A program made the translations under genes and the position numbers. The notes beneath the pieces were generated by a model. That model saw only the letters and a list, made by a program, of their open reading frames with translations, was not told the DNA's origin and did not search any database. This document shows positions 1-8,243 of a stretch of DNA of 64,000 bases, one piece after another; the first letter of the stretch is position 1; each line of letters begins with the position of its first letter. The stretch comes from Saccharopolyspora indica (GTDB lineage: Bacteria > Actinomycetota > Actinomycetes > Mycobacteriales > Pseudonocardiaceae), in contig NZ_JAQGLB010000005.1 of assembly GCF_027853965.1 (NCBI RefSeq), positions 1 through 64,000 of the forward strand. Direction: 5' to 3'.

Positions 1-1
1 C

Positions 2-96
2 CCGAAGATCCGGTTCACCCAGGACGGCGCCGAGCAGGAGCTGGACTGCGCGCTGGTGGCCGGCTGCGACGGATCGCGCACCACGACCGGCGGAGC
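2..96 (+). pseudogene. C-terminally truncated PobA-like aromatic hydroxylase fragment
   Basis: The frame beginning at base 2 encodes a short stretch containing KIRFTQDGAEQELDC and VAGCDGSR. This matches the FAD-dependent aromatic hydroxylase region just before the conserved CDG(x)S/R motif, and the AGCDG form recalls 4-hydroxybenzoate 3-monooxygenase (PobA). After about base 76 the family resemblance stops. The frame then runs open through the antisense of the aldehyde dehydrogenase gene to base 475, with no substrate-binding or C-terminal half. The 5' part lies outside the window. I infer a gene truncated by a deletion joined to the dehydrogenase 3' end. Another FAD monooxygenase of the same fold is possible. 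Confidence 0.5.
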
Positions 97-1557
97 TCAG
101 AACGGGTACTGCTGGATGGGTCCCTGGATGGTGACCCACTGGGTTTCGGTGAAGGCTTCGAGGTTCGCCTCCGCGCCCCCGACGCGACCGCCGTTGCCGG
201 AGGCCTTCACGCCGCCGAACGGGATGTGCGCGTGGTCGCCGACGGTCTGGTCGTTGACGTGCACCAGGCCGCTCGGAATCCGCTTGGCCACCTCCCAGGC
301 CTGCATCGCATCGGCGCTGAGCACGCTCAGCGACAGGCCGTACTCGGTGTCGCGGGCGATCTCGACCGCCTCGTCCACCGTGCTGAACCGCAGCACCGGC
401 GCGACCGGGCCGAAGATCTCCTGGCGGAACGCGGGCGTGTCCGGCCGGACCCGGTCGAGCACCGTCGGCCGGTAGAACAGCCCGTCGTACTCGCCGCCCG
501 CGACCAGTTCCGCGCCGGCGGCCACGCTCTCGGTCACCAGCCGGTGGATCCCGTCGCGCTGCTTGGCGTCGATGATCGGGCCCAGCGCCACCTCCGCGGT
601 GTTCGGGTCGCCGACCGGCAGGGTGCGGGCCTTCTCGGCCAGTGCCGCGACGTAGTCGTCGGCGATGGACTCGTGCACCAGGTGCCTGCCCGCGGCCATG
701 CAGATCTGCCCCTGGTGCAGGAAGGATCCCCACGCGCCCGCCGACGCGGCGGCGGCGATGTCGGCGTCCGGCAGCACGATGATCGCGTTGTTGCCGCCCA
801 GTTCCAGGTGCGCGCGCTTGAGGTGCGCGGCGGCGGCCTCGCCGACCTTCCGGCCCGCCGCGGTGGAGCCGGTGAAGGCGATGACGCGGGTGTGCTCGTT
901 GGCGACCAGCGCGGCTCCCGCGTCGGCATCGCCGGGCAGCACCTGGAAGACGCCTTCGGGCACCCCGGCCGCTTCGAAGATCGCGGCCAGCACGAGCCCG
1001 CCGCAGACCGCGGTGCGGGTGTCGGGCTTGAGCACCACCGAGTTGCCCAGCGCCAGCGCGGGCGCGACCGCGCGGATCGACAGGATCAGCGGGAAGTTGA
1101 ACGGCGCGATCACGCCGACCACCCCGGCGGCGACCCGCCTGCTGAAGCTGAGCCGCCCGTCCGCCGCGGGCAGCAGCGAACCGGCCGGGTGCGAGGGCAG
1201 CCCGGCCGCCTCGAAGCACTCGTTGGCCGCGGTGCGGGCCTCGATCTCGGCCTTCGGGCGGATCGACCCTGCCTCGCGGACCAGCCAGCCGACGACTTCC
1301 TCGGCGTGGTCGGTGAACAGCTGCCCCGCGCGCCGCAGCACGGCCGCCCGCTCCTCGAACGGGGTGTCCTCCCAGGCCCGCTGCGCCGCGGCCGCCTTCG
1401 CGCAGGCGGTGTCGATGTCCGCCGGGGTCGCGCGGCCGACGTGGCCGAGCAGCTGCCCGGTCGCGGGCTCGACCACTTCGGCCGGGGTGCCGCCGGCCGG
1501 TTGCCAGCGCCCGGTGAAGACCTGCTTGGCCCAGCGTTCGGTGTCCAGGATCGTCAT
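97..1557 (-). CDS. benzaldehyde dehydrogenase (NAD(P)+), ALDH superfamily
   Basis: A 486-residue aldehyde dehydrogenase that would oxidise benzaldehyde or a hydroxylated analogue to the benzoate. The active-site elements are intact: Asn154 in APFNFP, FTGSTAAG at 228-235, Glu252 in ELGGNN, and nucleophile Cys286 in GQICMAAGR. Length and motifs fit the benzaldehyde/vanillin dehydrogenase branch. The start at 1557 is preferred over an upstream ATG at 1587 because GGAGAAAG sits correctly before it. It is the last gene of a same-strand run behind the decarboxylase and the transporter, so its substrate is probably the product of the decarboxylase. The exact ring substitution cannot be read from the sequence. 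Confidence 0.85.
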   Translation of the reverse strand: MTILDTERWAKQVFTGRWQPAGGTPAEVVEPATGQLLGHVGRATPADIDTACAKAAAAQRAWEDTPFEERAAVLRRAGQLFTDHAEEVVGWLVREAGSIRPKAEIEARTAANECFEAAGLPSHPAGSLLPAADGRLSFSRRVAAGVVGVIAPFNFPLILSIRAVAPALALGNSVVLKPDTRTAVCGGLVLAAIFEAAGVPEGVFQVLPGDADAGAALVANEHTRVIAFTGSTAAGRKVGEAAAAHLKRAHLELGGNNAIIVLPDADIAAAASAGAWGSFLHQGQICMAAGRHLVHESIADDYVAALAEKARTLPVGDPNTAEVALGPIIDAKQRDGIHRLVTESVAAGAELVAGGEYDGLFYRPTVLDRVRPDTPAFRQEIFGPVAPVLRFSTVDEAVEIARDTEYGLSLSVLSADAMQAWEVAKRIPSGLVHVNDQTVGDHAHIPFGGVKASGNGGRVGGAEANLEAFTETQWVTIQGPIQQYPF

Positions 1558-1663
1558 GCGTCGGCCTTTCTCCAGCAAGGGTTTCACAGATGCGGACGAG
1601 GCCCGCCCGGCCGCGAGGCTTCCACCGCCCGCACCACCTCGCGACTCAGGCGGGCCCTCGCCC

Positions 1664-2986
1664 CTAGTTCACAGCAGCGGGTTCCGGCACCCGGAACTTC
1701 TTCTTGGCCACGATCGCCACCGCGACCGCGCCGATCACCCCCGGCACCGCGACGGCGATGAAGTTCTGCTGGAACGGCAGCTCCATGGCCAGCAGCGCGC
1801 CGCCGAGCGTGGGGCCGCCGATCGCGCCGATGCGGCCGATGCCCGCCGCCCAGCCGACGCCGGTGGAGCGCACCTCGGCCGGGTAGTACTCCACCGCGAA
1901 GGCGTGGATGATCGCCAGCACGCCGACCGTCGCCGCGCCCGCGACGAACAGCAATGCGTTGAGCACCAACGAGTTCGGGTTGAACGACAGCCCGATCAGC
2001 GACAGCGAGGCGAGCATGAAGTACAGCACCAGGGTGTTGCGGTAGGTCCACCGGTCGGCCAGCCAGCCGCCGACGATCGCGCCCACCATGCCGCCCAGGT
2101 TCAGCACCACCAGGTTCCACAGCGCCGAGCCCAGCGGGTAGCCCGCGGTCTGCATCAGCTTCGGCAGCCAGGTGTTGAGCCCGTAGCTGAGCAGCATGCA
2201 CATCGCGAAGAACACCCAGATCAGCACGTTGTTGAGCGCGTTGCCGCCGGTGAACAGCTGCCGCAGCCGCGCCTTGGACTGCTCCGGTCGGCTCTCCAGC
2301 ACCACCTCGTCGAGGTCGTCGCGCTCCGGGGCGATCCGGCGCAGCACCACCAGCAGCCGCTCGCGGTCGCCGCGGGCGGCCAGGTAGTCGGGCGATTCCG
2401 GCAGGTGGCGCAGCAGCAGCGGCACCAGCAGCAGCGGCAGGCCCGCCACGTAGAACACGCCGCGCCAGGTCCACACCGGCTCGATGTAGATGGCGAAGAT
2501 GGCCGCTCCGATGCCGCCGACCGAGTAGAACGACGACACCAGCGTGACGAACAGCGCCTTGGCCCGGCGCGGCGCGATCTCACCGGCCATCGCGTTGAAG
2601 TTGGGCACCAGCGCGCCCAGCGACACGCCGACGACGAACCGCAGCGCGCCCAGCACCTCGGGCCCGGTGGCGAACGCGCAGCCGAAGGAGGCGATGCTGG
2701 CGATGGTCACGCAGGTGATCATCAGCGGCCGCCGCCCGTAGCGGTCGGCCAGCGGGGAGATGAACAGGCCGCCGACGAGCATGCCGACCAGCGCGACCGA
2801 GCCGAGCGTCCCGGCGGTGACCGGGTCCATGTCCCACTCGTCCATCAGGTGGGAGATGACGGTGCCGTAGCTGACCATGTCGTAGCCGTCGACGATCATC
2901 AGCAACGAGCACAGGGCGAGGACTTTGAAGTGGAAGCCGTTGAGCCGGGCATCGCCGACCACGGCCCCCGCGGTGTGCTGGGACAA
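1664..2986 (-). CDS. MFS aromatic acid:H+ symporter (AAHS family)
   Basis: A 440-residue, 12-helix major facilitator. The first helix carries DGYD (residues 33-36), diagnostic of aromatic acid:proton symporters such as PcaK and BenK, and loop 2-3 has LADRYGRRP (79-87). It starts with TTG at 2986, supported by a perfect GGAGG at 2994-2998 with a 7-nt spacer. It lies between the benzoylformate decarboxylase gene (75-nt gap) and the aldehyde dehydrogenase gene (106-nt gap). It probably imports the aromatic acid, mandelate or benzoylformate type, that feeds them. Substrate assignment is by context only. Confidence 0.85.
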   Translation of the reverse strand: MSQHTAGAVVGDARLNGFHFKVLALCSLLMIVDGYDMVSYGTVISHLMDEWDMDPVTAGTLGSVALVGMLVGGLFISPLADRYGRRPLMITCVTIASIASFGCAFATGPEVLGALRFVVGVSLGALVPNFNAMAGEIAPRRAKALFVTLVSSFYSVGGIGAAIFAIYIEPVWTWRGVFYVAGLPLLLVPLLLRHLPESPDYLAARGDRERLLVVLRRIAPERDDLDEVVLESRPEQSKARLRQLFTGGNALNNVLIWVFFAMCMLLSYGLNTWLPKLMQTAGYPLGSALWNLVVLNLGGMVGAIVGGWLADRWTYRNTLVLYFMLASLSLIGLSFNPNSLVLNALLFVAGAATVGVLAIIHAFAVEYYPAEVRSTGVGWAAGIGRIGAIGGPTLGGALLAMELPFQQNFIAVAVPGVIGAVAVAIVAKKKFRVPEPAAVN

Positions 2987-3061
2987 GCTGGTTCCTCCAC
3001 TGCGTCGGGGAGAGCCGGTCTGCGCCGTTCTCGGTCTGGTGCTCGAACTTCCGCGCGGCGC

Positions 3062-4648
3062 TCAGGGTTCGGTGAGCTCGGTCTCCGCTTCGATCAGCAC
3101 CGGCTTGCCCGCGCCCAGTGCGCTGGTGAGAGCTTCGGTGAACTCCGCGCCGGTGCGCACCGAGGTCGCGTCGACGCCGTATCCGCGGGCGATCTGCACG
3201 AAGTCGATGCCGGGCACGTCCATGCCGGGCACCTCGCCGGCGTCGAGGACCTTGGAGAACCAGCGCAACGCGCCGTAGGTGCCGTTCTTCAGGATGACGA
3301 CGATCACCGGGATCCGGTACCGCGCGGCGGTCCACAGCGCGGTGATGCCGTAGTTCGCCGACCCGTCGCCGATGAGCCCGATCACCTGGCGCCGGTCGTG
3401 GGCCAGCTGGGCGCCGACCGCGGCGGGCAGCCCGAACCCGAGTCCGCCGGAGGCCGGGAAGAAGTAGCTGCCCGGCTCCGAGAGGTCCATCTGCGCCCAG
3501 AAGTCGCCGGTCGTCGCGGTGGATTCCTTGACGTACACGGCGTCGTCCGGCGCGTGCTCGCGCAGCAGCGCGAACAGCTCCGCCGGGTTCAGCCGCTCCC
3601 CCGCCGACCTCGCGACCGGGTGCTCCGGCAGCGGGGGCAGTTCGGGCCGGAGGCCGGGCTCGACGGCGTCGGCCAGCCGCGACAGGGCGTCCTTGACGTC
3701 GCCGACCAGCGCCTCCCCCATCGGTGCGCGCGCGGCCTCGCCGGGATCGCTGGTCAGGTGCACCAACCGGGCGCCCGCGGGCAGGTACTCGCCGGGCACG
3801 AACTGGTGGTAGCGGAACACCGGGGCACCGGCGACCAGGATCAGGTCGTGCCCGCCCAGCGCGTCGGTGATGCCCTGCACCGAGGCGGGCAGCACTCCGC
3901 GGAAGCTGCGGTGCCGGGTGGGGAACGGGCAGCGCGACGCCGAGGGCGCGATCCACACCGGCGCGCCCAACCGGTCCGCCAGGCGCACCGCGTCGTCGTT
4001 GGCGCGCTCGGCGTCGACTTCCGGGCCCAGCACCAGCACCGGGCGCTCAGCGCCGTCGAGCGCCGCGGTCAGCTCGGCCAGCTGCGAGTCGCTCAGCGAT
4101 CCGGCGCTGCCGGTCTTGCGGGCGAGCAGGTGCTGCGCCTCGGCCGGCGCCTCCTGCGCCCAGTCGTCGTAGGGCACCGAGACGTACACCGGCCCCTTGG
4201 CGGGCAGGTTCGCGATGTGGATGGCGTGGCTGATCGAGCGCGGCACGTCCTGCGCGCAGGCGGGCTCACTGCTCCACTTCACCAGCGGTTTCGGCAGCGC
4301 GGGCGCGTCGACGTTGGCCAGCATGACCTCCTGGCCGATGGTCGAGCGCACCTGCTGCCCGGCGGTGATGATCAGCGGGCTGTGCGAGTACACGGAGTTG
4401 GTCAGCGGGCCGAGCGCGTTGCCGGTCCCGGCCGCGGCGTGCAGGTTGACCAGCGCCGAGCCGCCGCGGGCCTGCGCGTAGCCGTCGGCCATCGCCAGCA
4501 CCGCGCCCTCGTGCAGGCCCAGCACGTAGCGGAAGTCCTCCGGCATCCCGGCCAGGAAGGGCAGCTCGTTGGAGCCCGGGTTGCCGAAGATCGTCGTCAG
4601 GTCGTGCGATCGCAGAAGGTCGTAGGTCACGTCGCGCACGTCGGCCAT
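3062..4648 (-). CDS. mdlC: benzoylformate decarboxylase (ThDP-dependent)
   Basis: A 528-residue thiamine diphosphate enzyme converting benzoylformate to benzaldehyde and CO2 in mandelate breakdown. The residues known to matter in the Pseudomonas putida enzyme fall at identical positions: Ser26 in GNPGSNELP, Glu47 in HEGAV, His70 in LVNLH, and His281 in FRYHQ. The cofactor motif GDGSANYG followed by the LKN tail is present near residue 425. The start has a GGGGAG-type site. It is the first gene of the operon and is divergent from a LysR regulator. No mandelate dehydrogenase or racemase is in the window, so the true substrate may be benzoylformate itself or a hydroxy derivative. Confidence 0.92.
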   Translation of the reverse strand: MADVRDVTYDLLRSHDLTTIFGNPGSNELPFLAGMPEDFRYVLGLHEGAVLAMADGYAQARGGSALVNLHAAAGTGNALGPLTNSVYSHSPLIITAGQQVRSTIGQEVMLANVDAPALPKPLVKWSSEPACAQDVPRSISHAIHIANLPAKGPVYVSVPYDDWAQEAPAEAQHLLARKTGSAGSLSDSQLAELTAALDGAERPVLVLGPEVDAERANDDAVRLADRLGAPVWIAPSASRCPFPTRHRSFRGVLPASVQGITDALGGHDLILVAGAPVFRYHQFVPGEYLPAGARLVHLTSDPGEAARAPMGEALVGDVKDALSRLADAVEPGLRPELPPLPEHPVARSAGERLNPAELFALLREHAPDDAVYVKESTATTGDFWAQMDLSEPGSYFFPASGGLGFGLPAAVGAQLAHDRRQVIGLIGDGSANYGITALWTAARYRIPVIVVILKNGTYGALRWFSKVLDAGEVPGMDVPGIDFVQIARGYGVDATSVRTGAEFTEALTSALGAGKPVLIEAETELTEP

Positions 4649-4755
4649 GGATGTTCGCTCCCCTGTCGGTGATGCCCGCCACCATAGGGAGCGCAGTGCT
4701 CATAGCCCTAATGAATGCTGTTGATCCCGACATGCACGGTATTTATTCTCGCTGC
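4649..4755. promoter_or_regulatory. divergent promoter region between mdlC and the LysR gene
   Basis: This 107-bp interval is distinctly AT-richer than its surroundings, mainly at 4699-4750 around CCCTAATGAATGC and GGTATTTATTC. It separates divergent start codons and is the natural site for LysR control of both units. LysR proteins usually bind T-N11-A motifs with partial dyad symmetry. Several imperfect candidates occur here but none is compelling by eye. Confidence 0.5.
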
Positions 4756-5667
4756 GTGGCCGACGTGGACCTGAACCTGATGAAGACCTTCGTGCTGCTC
4801 TACGAGACGCGCAGCGCCACCAGGACGGCCGAGGCGCTGTTCATCACGCAGCCGTCGGTGAGCCACGCGCTGCGGCGGCTGCGCCGCCAGTTCAACGACG
4901 AGCTGTTCGTCCGCTCCCCCGACGGCCTCGCCCCGACCGAGATCGCCGAGCGCATGTACCCGCGCCTGCAGCAGGCGCTGGAGGTGATCGAGGAGACGGT
5001 GTCGGGCGCGGGCCGGTTCGACCCGGCCACCTCGCAGCGGACGTTCCGGATCTGCGCCACCGACCTCGGCGAGATCAGCCTGCTCCCGGCGATCCTGGCC
5101 CGGCTGGAGCGGGACGCGCCGAACTGCGCGGTCGATGTCCTGCCGCTGGACATGGCCGCCGCCGCTCAGCACCTGCGCCAGGGCCGGGCCGACGCGGTGA
5201 TCTGCACACCTCGCATCGAGGCCCCGGACCTGCGGCGCGACGCCCTGTTCCAGGAGCGCTACTTCGGCCTCCGGGCCCGCGCGCACCCGCGAATCGGCGA
5301 CCACCCGACGCTGGCGCAGTACCTGCGGGAACGGCACATCGTGGTCGATCCGGCGGCCGGGCACGTCGACGCCGACATGGAGCTCACCCGGCTCGGGCAC
5401 CGCCGCGAGGTCGCCGCCCGGGTACCGCACTTCACCACGCTGCCCGAGCTGCTGGCCCGGACCCACTACCTCTCGGCGGTGCCCAGCGGCGTGGCCGGGT
5501 TGTTCACCCGCTCGTCGGACGTGGCGACCTTCCGGTTGCCGTTCGAGATCCCGACGGTGGAGGTGGCGCTCTACACCTACCGGCGGGCGCTTCCCGCGCC
5601 CGGCACCGACTGGCTGCGCGAGCTCATCCGGAACGCCCTGCGACGCGAGCCGGAACCGTCCACTTGA
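4756..5667 (+). CDS. LysR-type transcriptional regulator of the mdl operon
   Basis: About 303 residues. The N-terminal winged helix contains the LysR signature TAEALFITQPSVSHALRRLR, and a periplasmic-binding-protein-like effector domain follows. I choose GTG at 4756, which puts DLNLMKTF at the very N-terminus as is normal for the family. An in-frame ATG at 4732 would add eight residues and use up part of the AT-rich promoter. The gene is divergent from mdlC, the usual arrangement for an activator responding to the pathway substrate. The effector is inferred to be an aromatic acid. Confidence 0.88.
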   Translation: MADVDLNLMKTFVLLYETRSATRTAEALFITQPSVSHALRRLRRQFNDELFVRSPDGLAPTEIAERMYPRLQQALEVIEETVSGAGRFDPATSQRTFRICATDLGEISLLPAILARLERDAPNCAVDVLPLDMAAAAQHLRQGRADAVICTPRIEAPDLRRDALFQERYFGLRARAHPRIGDHPTLAQYLRERHIVVDPAAGHVDADMELTRLGHRREVAARVPHFTTLPELLARTHYLSAVPSGVAGLFTRSSDVATFRLPFEIPTVEVALYTYRRALPAPGTDWLRELIRNALRREPEPST

Positions 5668-5676
5668 GACTCCGGT

Positions 5677-5799
5677 TCAGGCGGCGACCCGGCTCGGCGC
5701 GACGTCGGCCGAGTGGCGCCGGACGTCCAGCAGGTAGCCGACCCAGAAACCGACCACGCCCGCGCCGACGACGGCCAGCGCTCCAACAGCACGCACCAT
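5677..5799 (-). CDS. small single-pass membrane protein (40 aa)
   Basis: The ATG at 5799 is preceded by GAAGGGGAA, a good ribosome binding site. The 40-residue product begins MVRAVGALAVV and consists of one glycine/valine-rich transmembrane helix (about residues 4-23) followed by a short basic, histidine-containing tail. It is convergent with the LysR gene. No family was recognised. It could be a real small actinobacterial membrane protein or a chance ORF in high-GC DNA; the ribosome binding site and clean hydrophobic helix favour the former. Confidence 0.5.
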   Translation of the reverse strand: MVRAVGALAVVGAGVVGFWVGYLLDVRRHSADVAPSRVAA

Positions 5800-5999
5800 G
5801 GGAGTTCCCCTTCTCCGCGACGCCGGATCCCCTGATCCCGGCCCACCAGGTTCGCCTCGATGCTGAACCCGCCGGATGGCAGCGCCGTTGCCCCGACGAT
5901 AACGCCCGGTGAAACGCCCGACCACACCGCCCCGCGCCAGCTCGACCACACCGCGTGACAGTCCACTGAGGACTACCGCACGACCGGGTGAGGCCGGGT

Positions 6000-7154
6000 T
6001 CAGCCCGCGAGCAGTCCCGGCCCGAAGGTCAGCTCCGGACTCCGGCGAGCCTCGCCGGTGGCCGAATCACCGAGGTAGAACCACGTCGACATGGTCCGTT
6101 CGCCGAGGTCGAAGACGGTGCTCCACAGCGTCCGCAGCGGAACGCCGTCCGTCTCCGCGCCGCTGCCGAACCCGACCTCGTCGAGCACCTCCCGCAGCCG
6201 CTCGCCGGACAAACCGGTTTCCGCTGCGCGTTCCCGCAACGTGCGGTAACGGCGGTGGCTCAACATGGTGTTGCCGGTATCACGCGCTCCTTGCTGGTGC
6301 AGGTAGTGATTCGTCAGGCACAGGGCATCGCCGTCGATGCCGAAGATGTGCTCCGCACCGCCTGCCCCGCGCTCCCAGACGAACGCGTCACCCGAGGCAT
6401 CGGCGATCAGGTAGTGCAGCGGCACACCCAGGTCGTAGTGCTTGGCCGCCAGCAGCGCCCGCCGCGCCTCCTCAGCGGTGGCGCAGGTGTCCAGCACGAA
6501 GCGCGGCAGCTGGATCGGGGACAACCCGACCTGCGGACCGACCTGCACTGGCGCGCCCAGGGTTTCGGCATTCGCGATCAGCAGCGCGACCGCGAGCCCG
6601 TGCTCGTTGATGCCCTCCGTGCAGCCGTCGAGCTCGTTCATGGTCAGCACCGTCGACGCCGGTCCGTCGTCGGGGACGGAGCTGAGCACGTAGGGCCGCG
6701 AGGCCATCGGCAGCTCGCGCGGAGCCGGTCCGCCGGAGTCCGCACCGGAGATGAACGCGAAGAGCTCGGTGGCGCTCGTGGTGAAGAAGTCGTAGTTGCG
6801 GCCGAACAACCCGCGCCCCTCCTTCGTCACCGACGGACGCAGGAAGGTCGCCGAACAGCCGGATCCGGTCGGCACCCCGGAGAGCGCGTCGAAGTGGAAC
6901 CGCCCGGCAGCCAGACCGAGCGACTCGGCCGCGCCGAGCATCCGCTCGTGGTGCTGCGGCCAGTACCGCTCGAACCAGGCCAGCCGGGCGCGGACGCGGG
7001 CCGGATCGGCGGGCACCGGCGCCCAGCCGTAGGTCGCGGCCGCTTCGGCGGCGAGCTCGGCTCCCACCTCCCGCTCCGGACCCGAGACGGTGATCTTGCG
7101 GACGGTGGTGAAGTCACCTTCGCCGCCGGCGACGATCTGCCGGGTGATGCTCAT
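6000..7154 (-). CDS. C45/AAT-type Ntn-hydrolase (linear amide C-N hydrolase)
   Basis: A 384-residue protein of the acyl-CoA:6-aminopenicillanate acyltransferase-like / choloylglycine hydrolase superfamily. The hallmark is a nucleophilic cysteine (Cys100 in GSGCSATFL) followed by GRNYDF (118-123), which forms the substrate pocket after processing. Members cleave or transfer linear amides. ATG at 7154 is chosen because GGGAGTG lies 6 nt upstream; the longer frame to 7259 has no ribosome binding site and runs into the AT-rich promoter. It is divergent from the GntR-TetR regulator, which probably controls it. The natural substrate is unknown. Confidence 0.75.
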   Translation of the reverse strand: MSITRQIVAGGEGDFTTVRKITVSGPEREVGAELAAEAAATYGWAPVPADPARVRARLAWFERYWPQHHERMLGAAESLGLAAGRFHFDALSGVPTGSGCSATFLRPSVTKEGRGLFGRNYDFFTTSATELFAFISGADSGGPAPRELPMASRPYVLSSVPDDGPASTVLTMNELDGCTEGINEHGLAVALLIANAETLGAPVQVGPQVGLSPIQLPRFVLDTCATAEEARRALLAAKHYDLGVPLHYLIADASGDAFVWERGAGGAEHIFGIDGDALCLTNHYLHQQGARDTGNTMLSHRRYRTLRERAAETGLSGERLREVLDEVGFGSGAETDGVPLRTLWSTVFDLGERTMSTWFYLGDSATGEARRSPELTFGPGLLAG

Positions 7155-7273
7155 TCTGACACTCCCATGTACGGCGTACTCATTCAAGCCGGGACAGTAC
7201 CGCACTGCACGAACCGATGGAGAGTTTCTTTTATTTTCCGAGTTAATCAGCCGATTCATCTCGGATCAGACCA

Positions 7274-7306
7274 CTAGTGCACTAGATCGATCTCCTAGTG
7301 CACTAG
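7274..7306. promoter_or_regulatory. twin perfect palindromic operator CTAGTGCACTAG
   Basis: Two identical 12-bp perfect palindromes lie at 7274-7285 and 7295-7306. Their starts are 21 bp apart, two helical turns, so both face the same side of the DNA. They end 13 bp before the regulator start codon, within the 165-bp interval shared with the divergent amidohydrolase gene. Placement and symmetry suggest a cooperative dimer-of-dimers site for the adjacent regulator. Confidence 0.75.
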
Positions 7307-7319
7307 TACGATTCCGGGT

Positions 7320-8243
7320 ATGCCGCTGGATGACGAACCGCCGTACCGCCGGATAGCCGCGGCGATCCAGCAGCGCATCGCCAGCGGCGAGCTGCGCCCC
7401 GGCGACCAGGTGCCCTCCACCCGGGAGATCACCCGCGAATGGGGCGTGGCCATGGCCACCGCGGCGAAAGCGCTCGCGGAGCTGCGCAACGCCGAACTCG
7501 TCGAAACCCGCCCGGGCTCGGGCACGATCGTGCGCACCCCGGCGCGCCGCCCGCGCACCCCGGTATCCGCCCCGACCCCCGAGCGCATCGCCGCGACCGG
7601 GGTCGAGATCGCCGATGCCGAAGGTTCCGGTGCGGTGTCGATGCGGCGCATCGCGGCCGAGCTCGGCGTCTCGCCGATGTCGCTGTACCGGCACGTCGCG
7701 AACAAGGACGAGCTGCTGCGCGCGATGATCCGGGCGGTGTTCCGGGAACGGCCGCTCCCGGAGTCCCCGCCGCGGGGGTGGCGGGCGCAGCTGGAGCTCG
7801 TCTGCCGCCTGCAGTGGGAGCTCTTCCGGGACCACCCGTGGCTGGCCGGCGCGCTGTCGCTGACCAGACCGATGCCCATCCCCGAGGCCATGGCGCACAC
7901 CGAGTGGACGTTGCGCGCGCTGGACGGCCTCGGGTTGACCCGGGTGGAGACCGCCAGGGAGGCTCTGGCCCTCCCGGCGATGGTGCGCGGCCTAGCGCTC
8001 TCCCGGGAGTTCGAGGCCGAAGCGGAAGGCAGCACCGGCGTGGGTGCGGATCAGTGGTGGGCGTCGCGGCAGGGCGAGGTCGACAGCCTGTTCGCCACCG
8101 GGCGCTTCCCGCTGCTGGCCCGGCTGGAGGCCGATCCCGCCGGCGACCTCGACGGCACCTTCGAGCACGCCCTCACCCGCAGCCTCGACGGGCTGGAAGC
8201 CCACGTGCGGCGGACGGTCAGCGGAGCTCGACCGGGCCGGTAG
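7320..8243 (+). CDS. GntR-TetR fusion transcriptional regulator
   Basis: A 307-residue regulator with two DNA-binding modules. Residues 1-72 form a GntR winged helix (QRIASGELRPGDQVPSTREI, then TAAKALAELR). Residues 87-135 form a TetR helix-turn-helix (IAAELGVSPMSLYRHVANKDELL) followed by a TetR_C-like all-helical ligand domain. This double-headed layout occurs in actinobacteria. The start codon directly follows the twin operator and no strong ribosome binding site is visible, so the message may be nearly leaderless. Its 3' end overlaps the convergent VOC gene by 26 bp. It probably represses itself and the divergent amidohydrolase gene. Confidence 0.85.
   Translation: MPLDDEPPYRRIAAAIQQRIASGELRPGDQVPSTREITREWGVAMATAAKALAELRNAELVETRPGSGTIVRTPARRPRTPVSAPTPERIAATGVEIADAEGSGAVSMRRIAAELGVSPMSLYRHVANKDELLRAMIRAVFRERPLPESPPRGWRAQLELVCRLQWELFRDHPWLAGALSLTRPMPIPEAMAHTEWTLRALDGLGLTRVETAREALALPAMVRGLALSREFEAEAEGSTGVGADQWWASRQGEVDSLFATGRFPLLARLEADPAGDLDGTFEHALTRSLDGLEAHVRRTVSGARPGR

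Noticed and set aside
226-1761. Long open frames antisense to the aldehyde dehydrogenase and neighbouring genes
   Set aside because: Low-complexity Arg/Gly/Ala-rich translations without domains, typical shadow frames in 70% GC DNA.
665-4672. 1335-codon open frame on the plus strand across the mdl operon
   Set aside because: Antisense to three recognised genes; composition and lack of motifs mark it as a GC artefact.
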